Assembly (NCBI RefSeq): GCF_014204915.1 | Contig: NZ_JACHMH010000001.1 | Coordinates: 992,001 to 1,056,000 of the forward strand | Length of the DNA: 64,000 bases | Reading direction: 5' to 3' | Source: Crossiella cryophila | Lineage (GTDB): Bacteria; Actinomycetota; Actinomycetes; Mycobacteriales; Pseudonocardiaceae | Shown: positions 52,627 to 60,266 of the stretch, piece by piece | Layout of the letters: each line of letters opens with the position of its first letter | How positions within the stretch are numbered: the stretch's first letter is position 1 | Made by a program: the position numbers and the translations under genes | Notes under the pieces: model-generated | What the model was told of the DNA's origin: nothing | What the model saw: the letters and a program-made list of their open reading frames with translations, nothing else | Databases searched by the model: none

Positions 52627-53216
52627 TCCGACTCCTCTCCCGGCGCGGGCCGCGACCAGCCCGCGAGCACGGCGTCCAGGTCCGCCAGGACCCGGTCCAC
52701 CAGACGTCCCCGTGGCCGGACCGACCAGTGCACGGCGGTGCCCGCGGCCAGTGCGCCGAGGATGCGCGCGGCCTGCTCCGGCGGCGGCGCCCCTGGCAGC
52801 GCGGCCGCACTCAGCAGCACCCGCAGCTCCTCGTTGACCGCGGCGTTCCCGCGGGCGAGTTCCTCGCGTAGCTCCGGATCGGCCAGGTCGACGCCGAGCT
52901 GGGCCAGGTTGTTGGCCGCCTGCCCGGCGTTGTCCAGCAGCTCGTAGCCCACCGCGGCGGCCGCCCGCACCCCGGCCAGCGGACCGGCGGCGGAGGCGGC
53001 CGCGGTGCGCATGGCGAGGAGTTGCTCAGCCAGGTGCGCCCGGCTCAGTGCCAGCAGCAGCCCGTGCTTGCTGCCGAAGCGCTGCATCACCGTGCCGGTG
53101 GCCACGCCGGCCTGGCTGGCCACCTCGGCGATGGTGAAGGCGGGGCCGCTGCGGCCCAGCACCACGGCGGCGGCGGTGAGCAACCGCTGGTCGGTGATGG
53201 TTCTCGGTCTGGCCAC
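52623..53216 (-). CDS. TetR-family regulator
   Basis: A 197-residue regulator with an N-terminal HTH (FTIAEVASQAGVATGTVMQRFGSKHGLL, trimmed) and an Ala/Leu-rich ligand domain. The GTG at 53216 lies seven bases from the first of two strong palindromic operators, so it is autoregulated and probably represses its own operon with the SDR gene. Confidence 0.9.
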   Translation of the reverse strand: MARPRTITDQRLLTAAAVVLGRSGPAFTIAEVASQAGVATGTVMQRFGSKHGLLLALSRAHLAEQLLAMRTAAASAAGPLAGVRAAAAVGYELLDNAGQAANNLAQLGVDLADPELREELARGNAAVNEELRVLLSAAALPGAPPPEQAARILGALAAGTAVHWSVRPRGRLVDRVLADLDAVLAGWSRPAPGEESE

Positions 53217-53222
53217 GGCATT

Positions 53223-53261
53223 AGTGAACCACGGTTCACTAAGTTTGTGAACCGTGGTTCA
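53223..53261. promoter_or_regulatory. Two TetR operators
   Basis: AGTGAACC-AC-GGTTCACT (53223-53240) and TGAACC-GT-GGTTCA (53248-53261) share the same core with centres 23 bases apart, directly upstream of the TetR gene. Confidence 0.8.
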
Positions 53262-53272
53262 TAAACTGGGGG

Positions 53273-53707
53273 TCAGTCGGCCACGTCGGTCTTGGCCACC
53301 ACTTTGTCGATCTTCACCCGGACCAGCAGCTCACCCTCGCCGCCGTTGCGCTTGGCGAACTCCTCGGCCCGGTCCGCGCCCATGTACCGCGCGCCCAGCC
53401 GGCCGGCCCAGTACCGGACCGTCTCCGGGTCGTCGGTGGTGGTCGCGGTGCCGGTGACGGTCACGAAGTCGAACGGCGGGTGCTCGTTGTCGAAGCAGAT
53501 CGACACCCGGCCGTCGCGCGCGATCGACTTGCCCTTGATCGAGGGCGCGTAGGTGGTGAACACCAGGTCGTCCCCGTCCAGGTCGACCCAGATCGGCGAG
53601 ACGTGCGGGGAGCCGTCCTTGCGGGTGACGGCGAGTTTGCCGGTGTGCGGTGGCGTGGCGGCGATGAACTCCCGCCACCACCCTGCTGGCGCGTCGTTGT
53701 AGCCCAT
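53273..53707 (-). CDS. Pyridoxamine-phosphate-oxidase-like (PPOX) protein
   Basis: A 144-residue split-barrel protein. KLAVTRKDGSPHVSPIWVDL and YAPSIKGKSIARDGRVSICFD are typical of flavin- or F420-binding PPOX reductases. ATG at 53707 begins MGYNDAPAGWW; the longer frame has atypical codons. It ends beside the double TetR operator, which lies downstream of it, so it is transcribed independently. Confidence 0.82.
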   Translation of the reverse strand: MGYNDAPAGWWREFIAATPPHTGKLAVTRKDGSPHVSPIWVDLDGDDLVFTTYAPSIKGKSIARDGRVSICFDNEHPPFDFVTVTGTATTTDDPETVRYWAGRLGARYMGADRAEEFAKRNGGEGELLVRVKIDKVVAKTDVAD

Positions 53708-53830
53708 GGTCGAACCGTAGGGGTCCGTCCACGGTATGACGCCAAGTCCCGACCAACGGAGGACGCGAGAAACCACTCTTTCCGGTCATTGTTGGCCAGG
53801 GAGGCGATCTCACCCCCAGGAGCCCCGGCA

Positions 53831-54220
53831 ATGATCGAGACGGTCACCGCGACCGAACCATGCGGGACCAGGACCACCGCGCATCCCACCTGCCGATTCG
53901 GGCGGGTACTGCGCAGGCTGGCCGGGGTCCAGCCCGAGCACGCGCCCGAGGCGACCCGGTCCGACAACGGCGCCGCCGAGGGCCTGACACATCCGGAACT
54001 CCTTGTGCGCCAACGAGGTCCGGTGGTGCTGGTGCGCAGCCCGCAGTGCGAGGAGCTGGCCAGGGTGCTCACCGGGGCCGGCTTCGCGGTGCGCAGGGAA
54101 CTGGACAACGAGTGGGTAGGATCGCTCAGCGTCAGCGGCGCCAGCGCGGAGCAGGTGGGCGAGCTGGCGGCCAGCCACGGACTGGTGCTGCACGAGCTGC
54201 GCACGGACTCCCCGGGCTAG
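53831..54220 (+). CDS. Orphan C-terminal domain of an ABC-2 type ATPase
   Basis: A 129-residue protein. Residues 60-125 (VVLVRSPQCEELARVLTGAG, then GSLSVSGASAEQVGELAASH and GLVLHELRT) read like the regulatory tail that follows the ATPase domain of DrrA/CcmA-type exporters. No Walker or signature motifs exist here or nearby. The first 55 residues are unassigned. It is either a free-standing regulator or the remnant of a deleted transporter. A candidate sRNA follows it. Confidence 0.55.
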   Translation: MIETVTATEPCGTRTTAHPTCRFGRVLRRLAGVQPEHAPEATRSDNGAAEGLTHPELLVRQRGPVVLVRSPQCEELARVLTGAGFAVRRELDNEWVGSLSVSGASAEQVGELAASHGLVLHELRTDSPG

Positions 54221-54265
54221 CGGAAAGAAATTTTCGGAAACAACGCAACCCGGGTATACCCAGTG

Positions 54266-54385
54266 GCGTCCTCCAGGACGAGGACTTCACAGGGAAGCAA
54301 CCGATGGCTGCGGGTTCGGGGCCCGCGAAGTCGGCAGTGGGGTCCCGGCGACCTTCGGGGGGTCGCCGGGGCTCCACTCTTTTTT
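54266..54385 (+). ncRNA. Candidate small RNA ending in a strong intrinsic terminator
   Basis: The region is AT-rich just upstream (54223-54250), with TATACC at about 54255-54260 as a possible -10. It then runs about 120 bases without an open frame of coding character. Predicted elements are a GTCCTC/GAGGAC hairpin, a GCGGG/CCCGC hairpin flanked by CCGA/TCGG, and the terminator. It does not match SRP, tmRNA, 6C or known riboswitch consensus that I recognise. The next gene is on the other strand, so it is not a leader. Confidence 0.5.
54337..54385 (+). terminator. Rho-independent terminator
   Basis: A 17-bp stem (54337-54353 with 54361-54377) with two G-U pairs and a TTCGGGG loop, followed by TCTTTTTT. 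This is the only classical U-tract terminator in the window. Confidence 0.9.
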
Positions 54386-54387
54386 GC

Positions 54388-54855
54388 CTAGACGTTGGGC
54401 CGGACCACCAGCACCGAGCAGCGGGCGTGCCGGACCACCTGGTCGGCCACCGAGCCCAGCACCAGTCCGGCGAACCCGCCCCGGCCGCGATGGCCGACCA
54501 CCAGCAGATCGGCGCCGTTGGACGCGGCGATCAGCCCCTGCGGCGAGGGCGAGTGCACCACGTGCACGGTGATCTGGCAGTCCTCGCGCTTGCCGAGGTG
54601 CTGCTCGACCAGCTCCGCGGTCTGCTTGCGCAGCCACTCCGAGTACTCGGTCACGCTGGCCACCGATCCGGCCGGGCAGTCCGGCGGCCGGGGTGCGGTG
54701 CGCAACGTCCAGGCCCGCACCACGTGCAGCGGCAACTCCCGCAGACACGCCTCGTCGACCGCCACTCGCAGGGCCCGCAGCGAGGACGCCGAACCGTCCA
54801 CGCCGACCACCACTCCACCGCTGATGTCCACCGATTCGCGCAAGCGCTCAGCCAC
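54388..54855 (-). CDS. Universal stress protein (UspA)
   Basis: A 155-residue single-domain UspA. It begins with VVVGVDGSASSLRAL, and the ATP-binding motif is GHRGRGGFAGLVLGSVADQV, followed by CSVLVVR. ATP-binding members act in stress and dormancy physiology. GTG at 54855 was chosen at the start of the family domain; a longer frame extends into the intergenic region. Confidence 0.9.
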   Translation of the reverse strand: MAERLRESVDISGGVVVGVDGSASSLRALRVAVDEACLRELPLHVVRAWTLRTAPRPPDCPAGSVASVTEYSEWLRKQTAELVEQHLGKREDCQITVHVVHSPSPQGLIAASNGADLLVVGHRGRGGFAGLVLGSVADQVVRHARCSVLVVRPNV

Positions 54856-55030
54856 GGAACACCCCAAGGGCAGGGACCGGATGTTGTCTACGTCACAGTA
54901 CGGGGATGTCGCCGAGGTTGCGCGGCGTATGCATTGCGTTAACGCGCCGTGAAACAGCGCACTTCGACATGACAGCGGGCCTGAACAGGGATCAGATGGG
55001 GGTGAGACCTCACAGAGGTCGGAGGTGATC

Positions 55031-55648
55031 ATGACCGAACCGATGCTCGACTCACCGACGGTGAGCGCATCGACAGCGTTGTCGAGACTGCCGAACCAGC
55101 GCGGGGACCAGATCAAGCGGCGCCCGCCAGCACGACTTTCCGGGCTCAGGGTTGAGCCGACCGCGGCACTGGAATGGTCCCAGGCGATCGAACGCATGGG
55201 TTACGCCACCGCCGCGAGCACCCCCGCGCAGGCCCGCCGGTCCTGGGTGGAACGGGCGCCGGAGCGCCAGGTGCTGCACCTGTTCCGGGCCGCCTCGCAC
55301 GGCGGCAACACGGTGCAGGCGCCATGGTGGCTGCGTGCCCTGCATCGCGGCGACCTGGTGCACCGGCAGGCCGGATTCGCCGTCGAGGACGGTGTGCACG
55401 AGCTGCTGGCCAACCGTCCCGGGTGGTTCTACGTCCCCTGGGTGGGTGATGGTGAAGACGGTTACTGGGAGTACGTGCCGTCGGATCCCGGCACCTCGAC
55501 CGGGTTGCCGACCACGGTGACCCTGACGGATGCGCACCTGGGCTGGCTCGATGTGCACCCGGCACACGAGAACGACCCACGGCCCGCGGTGGCCGTGGCC
55601 GGACTCGCCGGACTCGCCGCCCGGTTGGCAGAGATCGAGGGCTGGTAG
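55031..55648 (+). CDS. Hypothetical protein, likely lineage-specific
   Basis: A 205-residue soluble protein of no family that I recognise. The middle is rich in aromatic and charged residues (APWWLRALHRGDLVHR, NRPGWFYVPWVGDGEDGYWE); the end is an Ala/Leu helix. ATG at 55031 has GGAGG five bases upstream. It is divergent from uspA. Codon bias is normal, so it is a real gene. Confidence 0.65.
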   Translation: MTEPMLDSPTVSASTALSRLPNQRGDQIKRRPPARLSGLRVEPTAALEWSQAIERMGYATAASTPAQARRSWVERAPERQVLHLFRAASHGGNTVQAPWWLRALHRGDLVHRQAGFAVEDGVHELLANRPGWFYVPWVGDGEDGYWEYVPSDPGTSTGLPTTVTLTDAHLGWLDVHPAHENDPRPAVAVAGLAGLAARLAEIEGW

Positions 55649-55730
55649 CCCGCTGGACCCGACTGCGGCCCCGGCACTGCCATTTGGCAGAGTCGGGGCC
55701 GTAATCGCAGGACCGCGGCGTGAGGGAACG

Positions 55731-56453
55731 ATGACTTCGACTGGGCAGGACCCCGTCCGGCCTGCGCACTGGCGCACCGTGGTGAGCTTTGTGCAGCGCA
55801 CCGCCCGGCTCAGCCCAGGACAGGAACGCGCCTACCAGCAGTACTGGCCGACGCTGGGCCGCAAGGTCGACGAGCTGGGCAAGGACCCGGTGGACTTCGA
55901 CGCCTGGTTCGGCAGGCCGGCCCCGGTGCTGCTGGAGATCGGTTCCGGCATGGGCGAGACCACCGCCCAGCTCACCGCCGCCGCGCCCGAGCTGAACTAC
56001 GTCGCCGCCGAGGTCTACAAGCCCGGCCTGGCCCAGCTGCTGCTGCGGGTGGAGAAGCTCGGCCTGACCAACCTGCGGCTGCTCCGCGGGGACGCGGTCA
56101 CCCTGCTGCGGGAGAACATCCCGGCCGACTCGCTGCACGGGGTGCGGATCTTCTTCCCGGACCCGTGGCCGAAGAAGAAGCACCACAAGCGACGGCTGGT
56201 GCAGCCGGAGTTCGTCGCGCTGGCCGCCTCCCGGATCAGGCCAGGCGGCACCCTGCACCTGGCCACCGACTGGGAGCAGTACTCGGTGGAGATGATGGCC
56301 GCCTGCCGGGCGACCCCGTTGCTGCGCAACCGGTTCGCGGACCAGCCGGGTGGCTGGGCGCCGCGGCCGGACTGGCGGCCGGTGACCAAGTTCGAGCAGC
56401 GGGCGCACGAAGAGGGCCGGGTCATCCACGATCTGATCTTCGAGCGCAGCTGA
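55731..56453 (+). CDS. trmB: tRNA (guanine-N7)-methyltransferase
   Basis: A 240-residue enzyme that forms m7G46 in the variable loop of tRNAs using SAM. LLEIGSGMGETTAQL is the SAM motif; the diagnostic FFPDPWPKKKHHKRR lies near residue 142. LHLATDWEQYS follows. ATG at 55731 has GAGGGA. The gene stands alone. Confidence 0.96.
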   Translation: MTSTGQDPVRPAHWRTVVSFVQRTARLSPGQERAYQQYWPTLGRKVDELGKDPVDFDAWFGRPAPVLLEIGSGMGETTAQLTAAAPELNYVAAEVYKPGLAQLLLRVEKLGLTNLRLLRGDAVTLLRENIPADSLHGVRIFFPDPWPKKKHHKRRLVQPEFVALAASRIRPGGTLHLATDWEQYSVEMMAACRATPLLRNRFADQPGGWAPRPDWRPVTKFEQRAHEEGRVIHDLIFERS

Positions 56454-56506
56454 CGGTCCGTGGTCAAGATCGCCACTCTCGGTGAATTGACCACTGGATC
56501 GGGTGA

Positions 56507-56524
56507 GAAAAGCTGCTGCTTTTC
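56507..56524 (+). terminator. Short hairpin after trmB
   Basis: GAAAAGC-TGCT-GCTTTTC is a perfect 7-bp stem 54 bases after the trmB stop. It ends at an ATG (56525) that could have been taken as the next start. Confidence 0.45.
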
Positions 56525-56578
56525 ATGCCCCGTACGGCAGTGACGCGTGACCGGGTTCACGAACTACGTTACCGACCC

Positions 56579-57733
56579 GTGACCGTAGTCGACACCCAGG
56601 TGATCAGCTTCGCGCCGGCGGCGGCGAGCCCCCCGGCCGCCCAGGTCGATCTCATGGCCGCGGAGGAGTTCCTCCGCATGTTCCATGACTCGCACTCCGG
56701 CGCCGGACCGCTGAGCCAGCGCCTGGCCGAGGTCCGCGCGGAGGTCGGCAAGAGCGGCACCTACCGGCACACCCCGGCGGAGCTGGCCTACGGCGCCAGG
56801 GTGGCCCTGCGCGACTCGGGCTGGTGCACCAGCGGCATGCCGTGGCGGCGGCTGAAGGTGCGCGATCTGCGCGGGGTGCGCAGGCCGGCCGCGGTGGCCG
56901 CGGAATGCTTCGACCACCTGCGCCAGGCCACCAACGAGGGCGCGATCCGCCCGCTGGTCACCGTGTTCGCGCCGGACACCCCGGACCGGCCAGGTCCGTG
57001 CATCTGGAACGAGCAGCTGGTGCGCTACGCCGGGCACCGCGGCGAGGACGATTCGATCATCGGCGATCCGCGCTACGCCGAGTTCACCGACTCGATGCGC
57101 GCGCTCGGCTACCGGACCCCGGCCCTGCCCGGCCGGTTCGACCTGCTGCCGCTGGTGGTGGAGACCGCGGATGAGGGCGCGAAGCTGTTCACGGTACCCA
57201 GCGAGGCCGTGCTGGAGGTGCCGCTGACCCATCCCGAACTGGCCTGGTTCGGCGAGCTGGGCCTGCGCTGGCACGCGGTGCCGGTGATCAGCAACATGCG
57301 GCTGTCCATCGGCGGCGTCAACTACCCGGCCGCGCCGTTCAACTCCTTCTTCGTCGGCGCGGAGATCGGCACCAGGGCACTGGCCGACGAGGGCGCGTAC
57401 GCGATGGCGGGCGCGGTCGCCGAGCGGCTGGGACTGGACACCGGCTCCGAGCGCACGCTGTGGCGGGACCGGGCCACCCTGGAACTCAACCGCGCGGTGC
57501 TGCACTCCTTCGACGCCGCCGAGGTCACCATCACCGACCACCACAGCGAGGCCCAGCACCGGCTGGCCTGGCTGCGGTCCCGGCAGCGGCCCAGTGGCGG
57601 GCGGCCTGCCTTCCGGGTGGACACCGGGGCGGTGCAGCGGGCCCGGTTCGGCGGCCCGGCCAAGTTCTCCCAGCCGCCTGCCCCGCCAGGTGGCCGGCTC
57701 GCCGCGCTGCGGAAACGGCTCGACTCGGTCTGA
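56579..57733 (+). CDS. Divergent bacterial nitric oxide synthase oxygenase
   Basis: A 384-residue NOS oxygenase homologue, which would oxidise arginine to NO and citrulline with a separate reductase. Family landmarks run in order: GTYRHTPAELAYGARVA, the proximal haem cysteine in DSGWCTSG near residue 83 (usual NSxRCIGR), IWNEQLVRYAGH, IIGDPRYAEFT, IGGVNYPAAPFNSF, the arginine-binding Glu in AEIGTRALADE near residue 262, LNRAVLHSF and ITDHHSEAQ. The C-terminal W-x-W pterin segment is missing. GTG at 56579 was preferred to ATG at 56525 because the 18 intervening codons have poor GC at third positions and TACGTT lies eight bases before the GTG. Confidence 0.85.
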   Translation: MTVVDTQVISFAPAAASPPAAQVDLMAAEEFLRMFHDSHSGAGPLSQRLAEVRAEVGKSGTYRHTPAELAYGARVALRDSGWCTSGMPWRRLKVRDLRGVRRPAAVAAECFDHLRQATNEGAIRPLVTVFAPDTPDRPGPCIWNEQLVRYAGHRGEDDSIIGDPRYAEFTDSMRALGYRTPALPGRFDLLPLVVETADEGAKLFTVPSEAVLEVPLTHPELAWFGELGLRWHAVPVISNMRLSIGGVNYPAAPFNSFFVGAEIGTRALADEGAYAMAGAVAERLGLDTGSERTLWRDRATLELNRAVLHSFDAAEVTITDHHSEAQHRLAWLRSRQRPSGGRPAFRVDTGAVQRARFGGPAKFSQPPAPPGGRLAALRKRLDSV

Positions 57734-57843
57734 CCCCTCGGCCATCCGGCCGATCCGGCACGCGGCGGGACGGACTCTTCGGCTGAGCGTTCCCGGCTGC
57801 GCGGTCGATGGGGCGGGACGCGAATTTCCCGAGCATTGACCAG

Positions 57844-58983
57844 GTGATCGCGACCTACCTCGGCTCCGTCCGCACCGGCCTGCTGCTGTTCCTTGGCATC
57901 GGCTTCGCGCTGCTGCTGCCGATGGCCGCGGTGCACTACCGGCGCTACGGCAGGCTGGAGCCGCGCCGGGCACTGGTGCTCTACGCCTTCCTGGCCTACG
58001 CCGCGATCGCGATCTCGTTGGTGTTCCTGCCGTTCCCCGACCCGGTCAAGGTGTGCACCGGGGTGCAGCAGACCACCCAGTTCACCCCGTTCCAGTTCAT
58101 CGCCGACATCCAGGCCGAGCTGGCCAAGCACAACCGGTCCGGGCTGCTGGCCGGGCTGACCTCCAAGTCCATGCTCAGCTTCGCCTTCAACATCGCGTTG
58201 TTCGCGCCGCTGGGTGTGTTCCTGCGCCGGGCCTTCGGCAAGGGCCTGCGCACCACCGCGGCGGCCGGGCTCGGGGTGTCACTGGCCTTCGAGCTGACCC
58301 AGCTCACCGGCAACTGGGGCCTGTACCCCTGCGCCTACCGGCTCTTCGACGTGGACGACCTGATCGCCAACACCGGCGGCACGCTGCTCGGATTCGCACT
58401 GGCCCCACTGGTGATCGTGCTGCCGAAGCTGGCGCCGGCCGTGCCGGTCTTCGCCGACACCGTCGGGGTGCCCCGCAAGCTGGCCGCGCTCGCGGTGGAC
58501 CTGCTGCTCAGCGGCATGTTCTTCCTGACAACCGGCGGCGGCGCGCTGGTCGCGCTGGCCCCGGTGCTGCTGACCCGCGTGGTGGTGCCGTGGCTGACCC
58601 GCGGCTGGACGCCGGGTGGCTACCTGCTGGGCTACCGGGTGCGCCGCGGTGACGGCTCGCCTGCCGGGTTGTTCCGGCTGGCCGGGCGGGAAGCGCTGGA
58701 GCTGCCGGGGCTGTGGTGCTTCGTGCTGATCGCGCCGGTGCTCACCGGGGACTGGTCGGACAACCTGCGGGTGCTCACCGCGCTGGCGCTGTGCGCGGTG
58801 CTCGGCCTGGTGCTGGCCTACGGCGCGCTGGTGGCGCCGATGTTCCGCCGCGACCAGCTCGGCTGGCCGGAGCGGATCTCCGGCACCAAGGGCGTGCGGG
58901 TGCGGCGGCGGCCGGTCCAGCCGATCGGGCAGGAGCGGATCGAGGACCCTGACTCCGTTCGTAGGTTGACCCCTACTGGGTGA
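57844..58983 (+). CDS. VanZ-RDD membrane protein 1
   Basis: A 379-residue membrane protein: a VanZ-like N-terminal domain (helices to about residue 210, with FNIALFAPLGVFLRRAFG and GLYPCAYRLFDVDDLIANT) joined to an RDD domain (from AALAVDLLLSG onward, with GYLLGYRVRRGDGSPAG). Both domains are of poorly known function; VanZ proteins affect glycopeptide resistance. GTG at 57844 was chosen because the first 12 residues then align without gap with the paralogue that follows; ATG at 57808 is the alternative. Confidence 0.82.
   Translation: MIATYLGSVRTGLLLFLGIGFALLLPMAAVHYRRYGRLEPRRALVLYAFLAYAAIAISLVFLPFPDPVKVCTGVQQTTQFTPFQFIADIQAELAKHNRSGLLAGLTSKSMLSFAFNIALFAPLGVFLRRAFGKGLRTTAAAGLGVSLAFELTQLTGNWGLYPCAYRLFDVDDLIANTGGTLLGFALAPLVIVLPKLAPAVPVFADTVGVPRKLAALAVDLLLSGMFFLTTGGGALVALAPVLLTRVVVPWLTRGWTPGGYLLGYRVRRGDGSPAGLFRLAGREALELPGLWCFVLIAPVLTGDWSDNLRVLTALALCAVLGLVLAYGALVAPMFRRDQLGWPERISGTKGVRVRRRPVQPIGQERIEDPDSVRRLTPTG
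58087..58231 (+). repeat. Near-identical duplicated segment, copy 1
   Basis: The 145 bases match 59298-59442 with about a dozen differences, although the rest of the two genes has diverged more. Confidence 0.8.
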
Positions 58984-59057
58984 ATCAGCCGGAATGCTGA
59001 GCGGCACTGGCCGATAAGCCGATCTGGATCACTGCCGCAGGCAACAGAATTCCCGCT

Positions 59058-60266
59058 GTGCCTCAGCTGTACGTGCAGAACATCCAGACCGGCCTGTTCT
59101 ACTTCCTGATCGTCGGCCTCGCGCTGCTGATACCGGTGGTGGTCTTCCACTACATGCGGTTCGGCCGGGTCGACCCGCGCCGGTCGTTCGTGCTGTACGC
59201 GACGCTGTTGTACGGGCTGGTGCTGCTGGCGCTGGTGTTCATGCCGTTCCCGCCGATCGACAGCGTGTGCACCGGCAGGCAGAGCACCCAGTTCGTGCCG
59301 TTCCAGTTCATCAGCGACATCCAGACCGAGCTGGCCAAGCACAACCGGTCCGGCTTCCTGGCCGGGCTGACCTCCAAGTCCATGCTCAGCTTCGTCTTCA
59401 ACATCGCGTTGTTCGTGCCGCTGGGTGTGCTGCTGCGCCGGGTGCACGGGCTGCGGCGGCGCTGGGTGCTGGCGATCGGCTTCGGCGCCTCGCTGCTGAT
59501 CGAGATCACCCAGGTCACCGGCAACTTCGGCATCTACCCCTGCCCGTACCGGCTCTTCGACATCGACGACCTGATGGCCAACACCCTCGGCGCCGCGCTC
59601 GGCGGGCTGATCGCGCCTGCCGCGCTGATCGTGCCGAAGCTGCTGCCCGCGGCGGAAACCAGGGCGCTGGCCGACTCGGCCAGCCTGCCCCGCCAGGTGG
59701 TCGGCTACGGGCTGGACGTGGTCATCATCGGGTTCGCCGCGCTGGTGCTCAACGCGTTCACCGGCTACGAACCGGGTTTGCTGCTGGTGCTGGTCTACCT
59801 GCTGGCGCGGATCGTGCTGCCGCTGCTGGACCACGGGTACACCCCGGCTGGCCGGTTGCTGAAGTTCAAGGTGCGCAAGGCCGACGGCAGCCCGGCCCCG
59901 CTGGGCAGGCTGGTGCTGCGCGAGATCTTCGGCCCGGCTGGTGTGCTGGTGGTGCTCACCGGGCTGGCCTTCACCGCGGCGGTGGTGCTGATCCGGTTGC
60001 AGGAGCAGCTCGACCTGGCGGCCCGGTTCGGCCTGCCGGAGAAGGAGATGCTGATCCTGATCGGCCTCGGCGGACTGGCCGCGTTCACCCTGTTGCTGCT
60101 GGCCCCGGTGTTCCGCCGCGATCAGCGGGCCTGGCACGACCTGTTCGCCGGGCTGCGCTGTGTGCTGGACCACCCGAGGCCGACGCCACCGGCCGAGCCG
60201 GATTTGGCAGGATCCGTACATGCCAGTGTCGATGCGCCTGAAAGCCCCCGTAGTCCTGCCCTGTGA
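59058..60266 (+). CDS. VanZ-RDD membrane protein 2
   Basis: A 402-residue paralogue of the preceding gene with the same VanZ (FNIALFVPLGVLLRRVHG, GIYPCPYRLFDIDDLMANT) and RDD (GYGLDVVIIGF, GRLLKFKVRKADGSPAP) order. The GTG at 59058 has CAGAAT seven bases upstream as a possible -10. The C-terminal tail is Pro-rich and overlaps the start of the amidohydrolase gene by 47 bases. Confidence 0.82.
   Translation: MPQLYVQNIQTGLFYFLIVGLALLIPVVVFHYMRFGRVDPRRSFVLYATLLYGLVLLALVFMPFPPIDSVCTGRQSTQFVPFQFISDIQTELAKHNRSGFLAGLTSKSMLSFVFNIALFVPLGVLLRRVHGLRRRWVLAIGFGASLLIEITQVTGNFGIYPCPYRLFDIDDLMANTLGAALGGLIAPAALIVPKLLPAAETRALADSASLPRQVVGYGLDVVIIGFAALVLNAFTGYEPGLLLVLVYLLARIVLPLLDHGYTPAGRLLKFKVRKADGSPAPLGRLVLREIFGPAGVLVVLTGLAFTAAVVLIRLQEQLDLAARFGLPEKEMLILIGLGGLAAFTLLLLAPVFRRDQRAWHDLFAGLRCVLDHPRPTPPAEPDLAGSVHASVDAPESPRSPAL
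59298..59442 (+). repeat. Near-identical duplicated segment, copy 2
   Basis: Partner of 58087-58231. The segment encodes PFQFI(A/S)DIQ(A/T)ELAKHNRSG and the following helix, with synonymous sites largely unchanged. Confidence 0.8.

Noticed and set aside
54266-54385. SRP RNA, tmRNA, c-di-GMP or guanidine riboswitch identity for the candidate RNA
   Set aside because: Short resemblances (AGGGAAGCAACC, GGACGAGG) do not extend to the conserved cores of these families.
54873-54878. GGGACC half of a DosR-type box before uspA
   Set aside because: No second half-site with the required spacing is present.
56525-56578. ATG at 56525 as the start of the nitric oxide synthase gene
   Set aside because: It directly follows a hairpin and the 18 codons have poor third-position GC; GTG at 56579 fits better.
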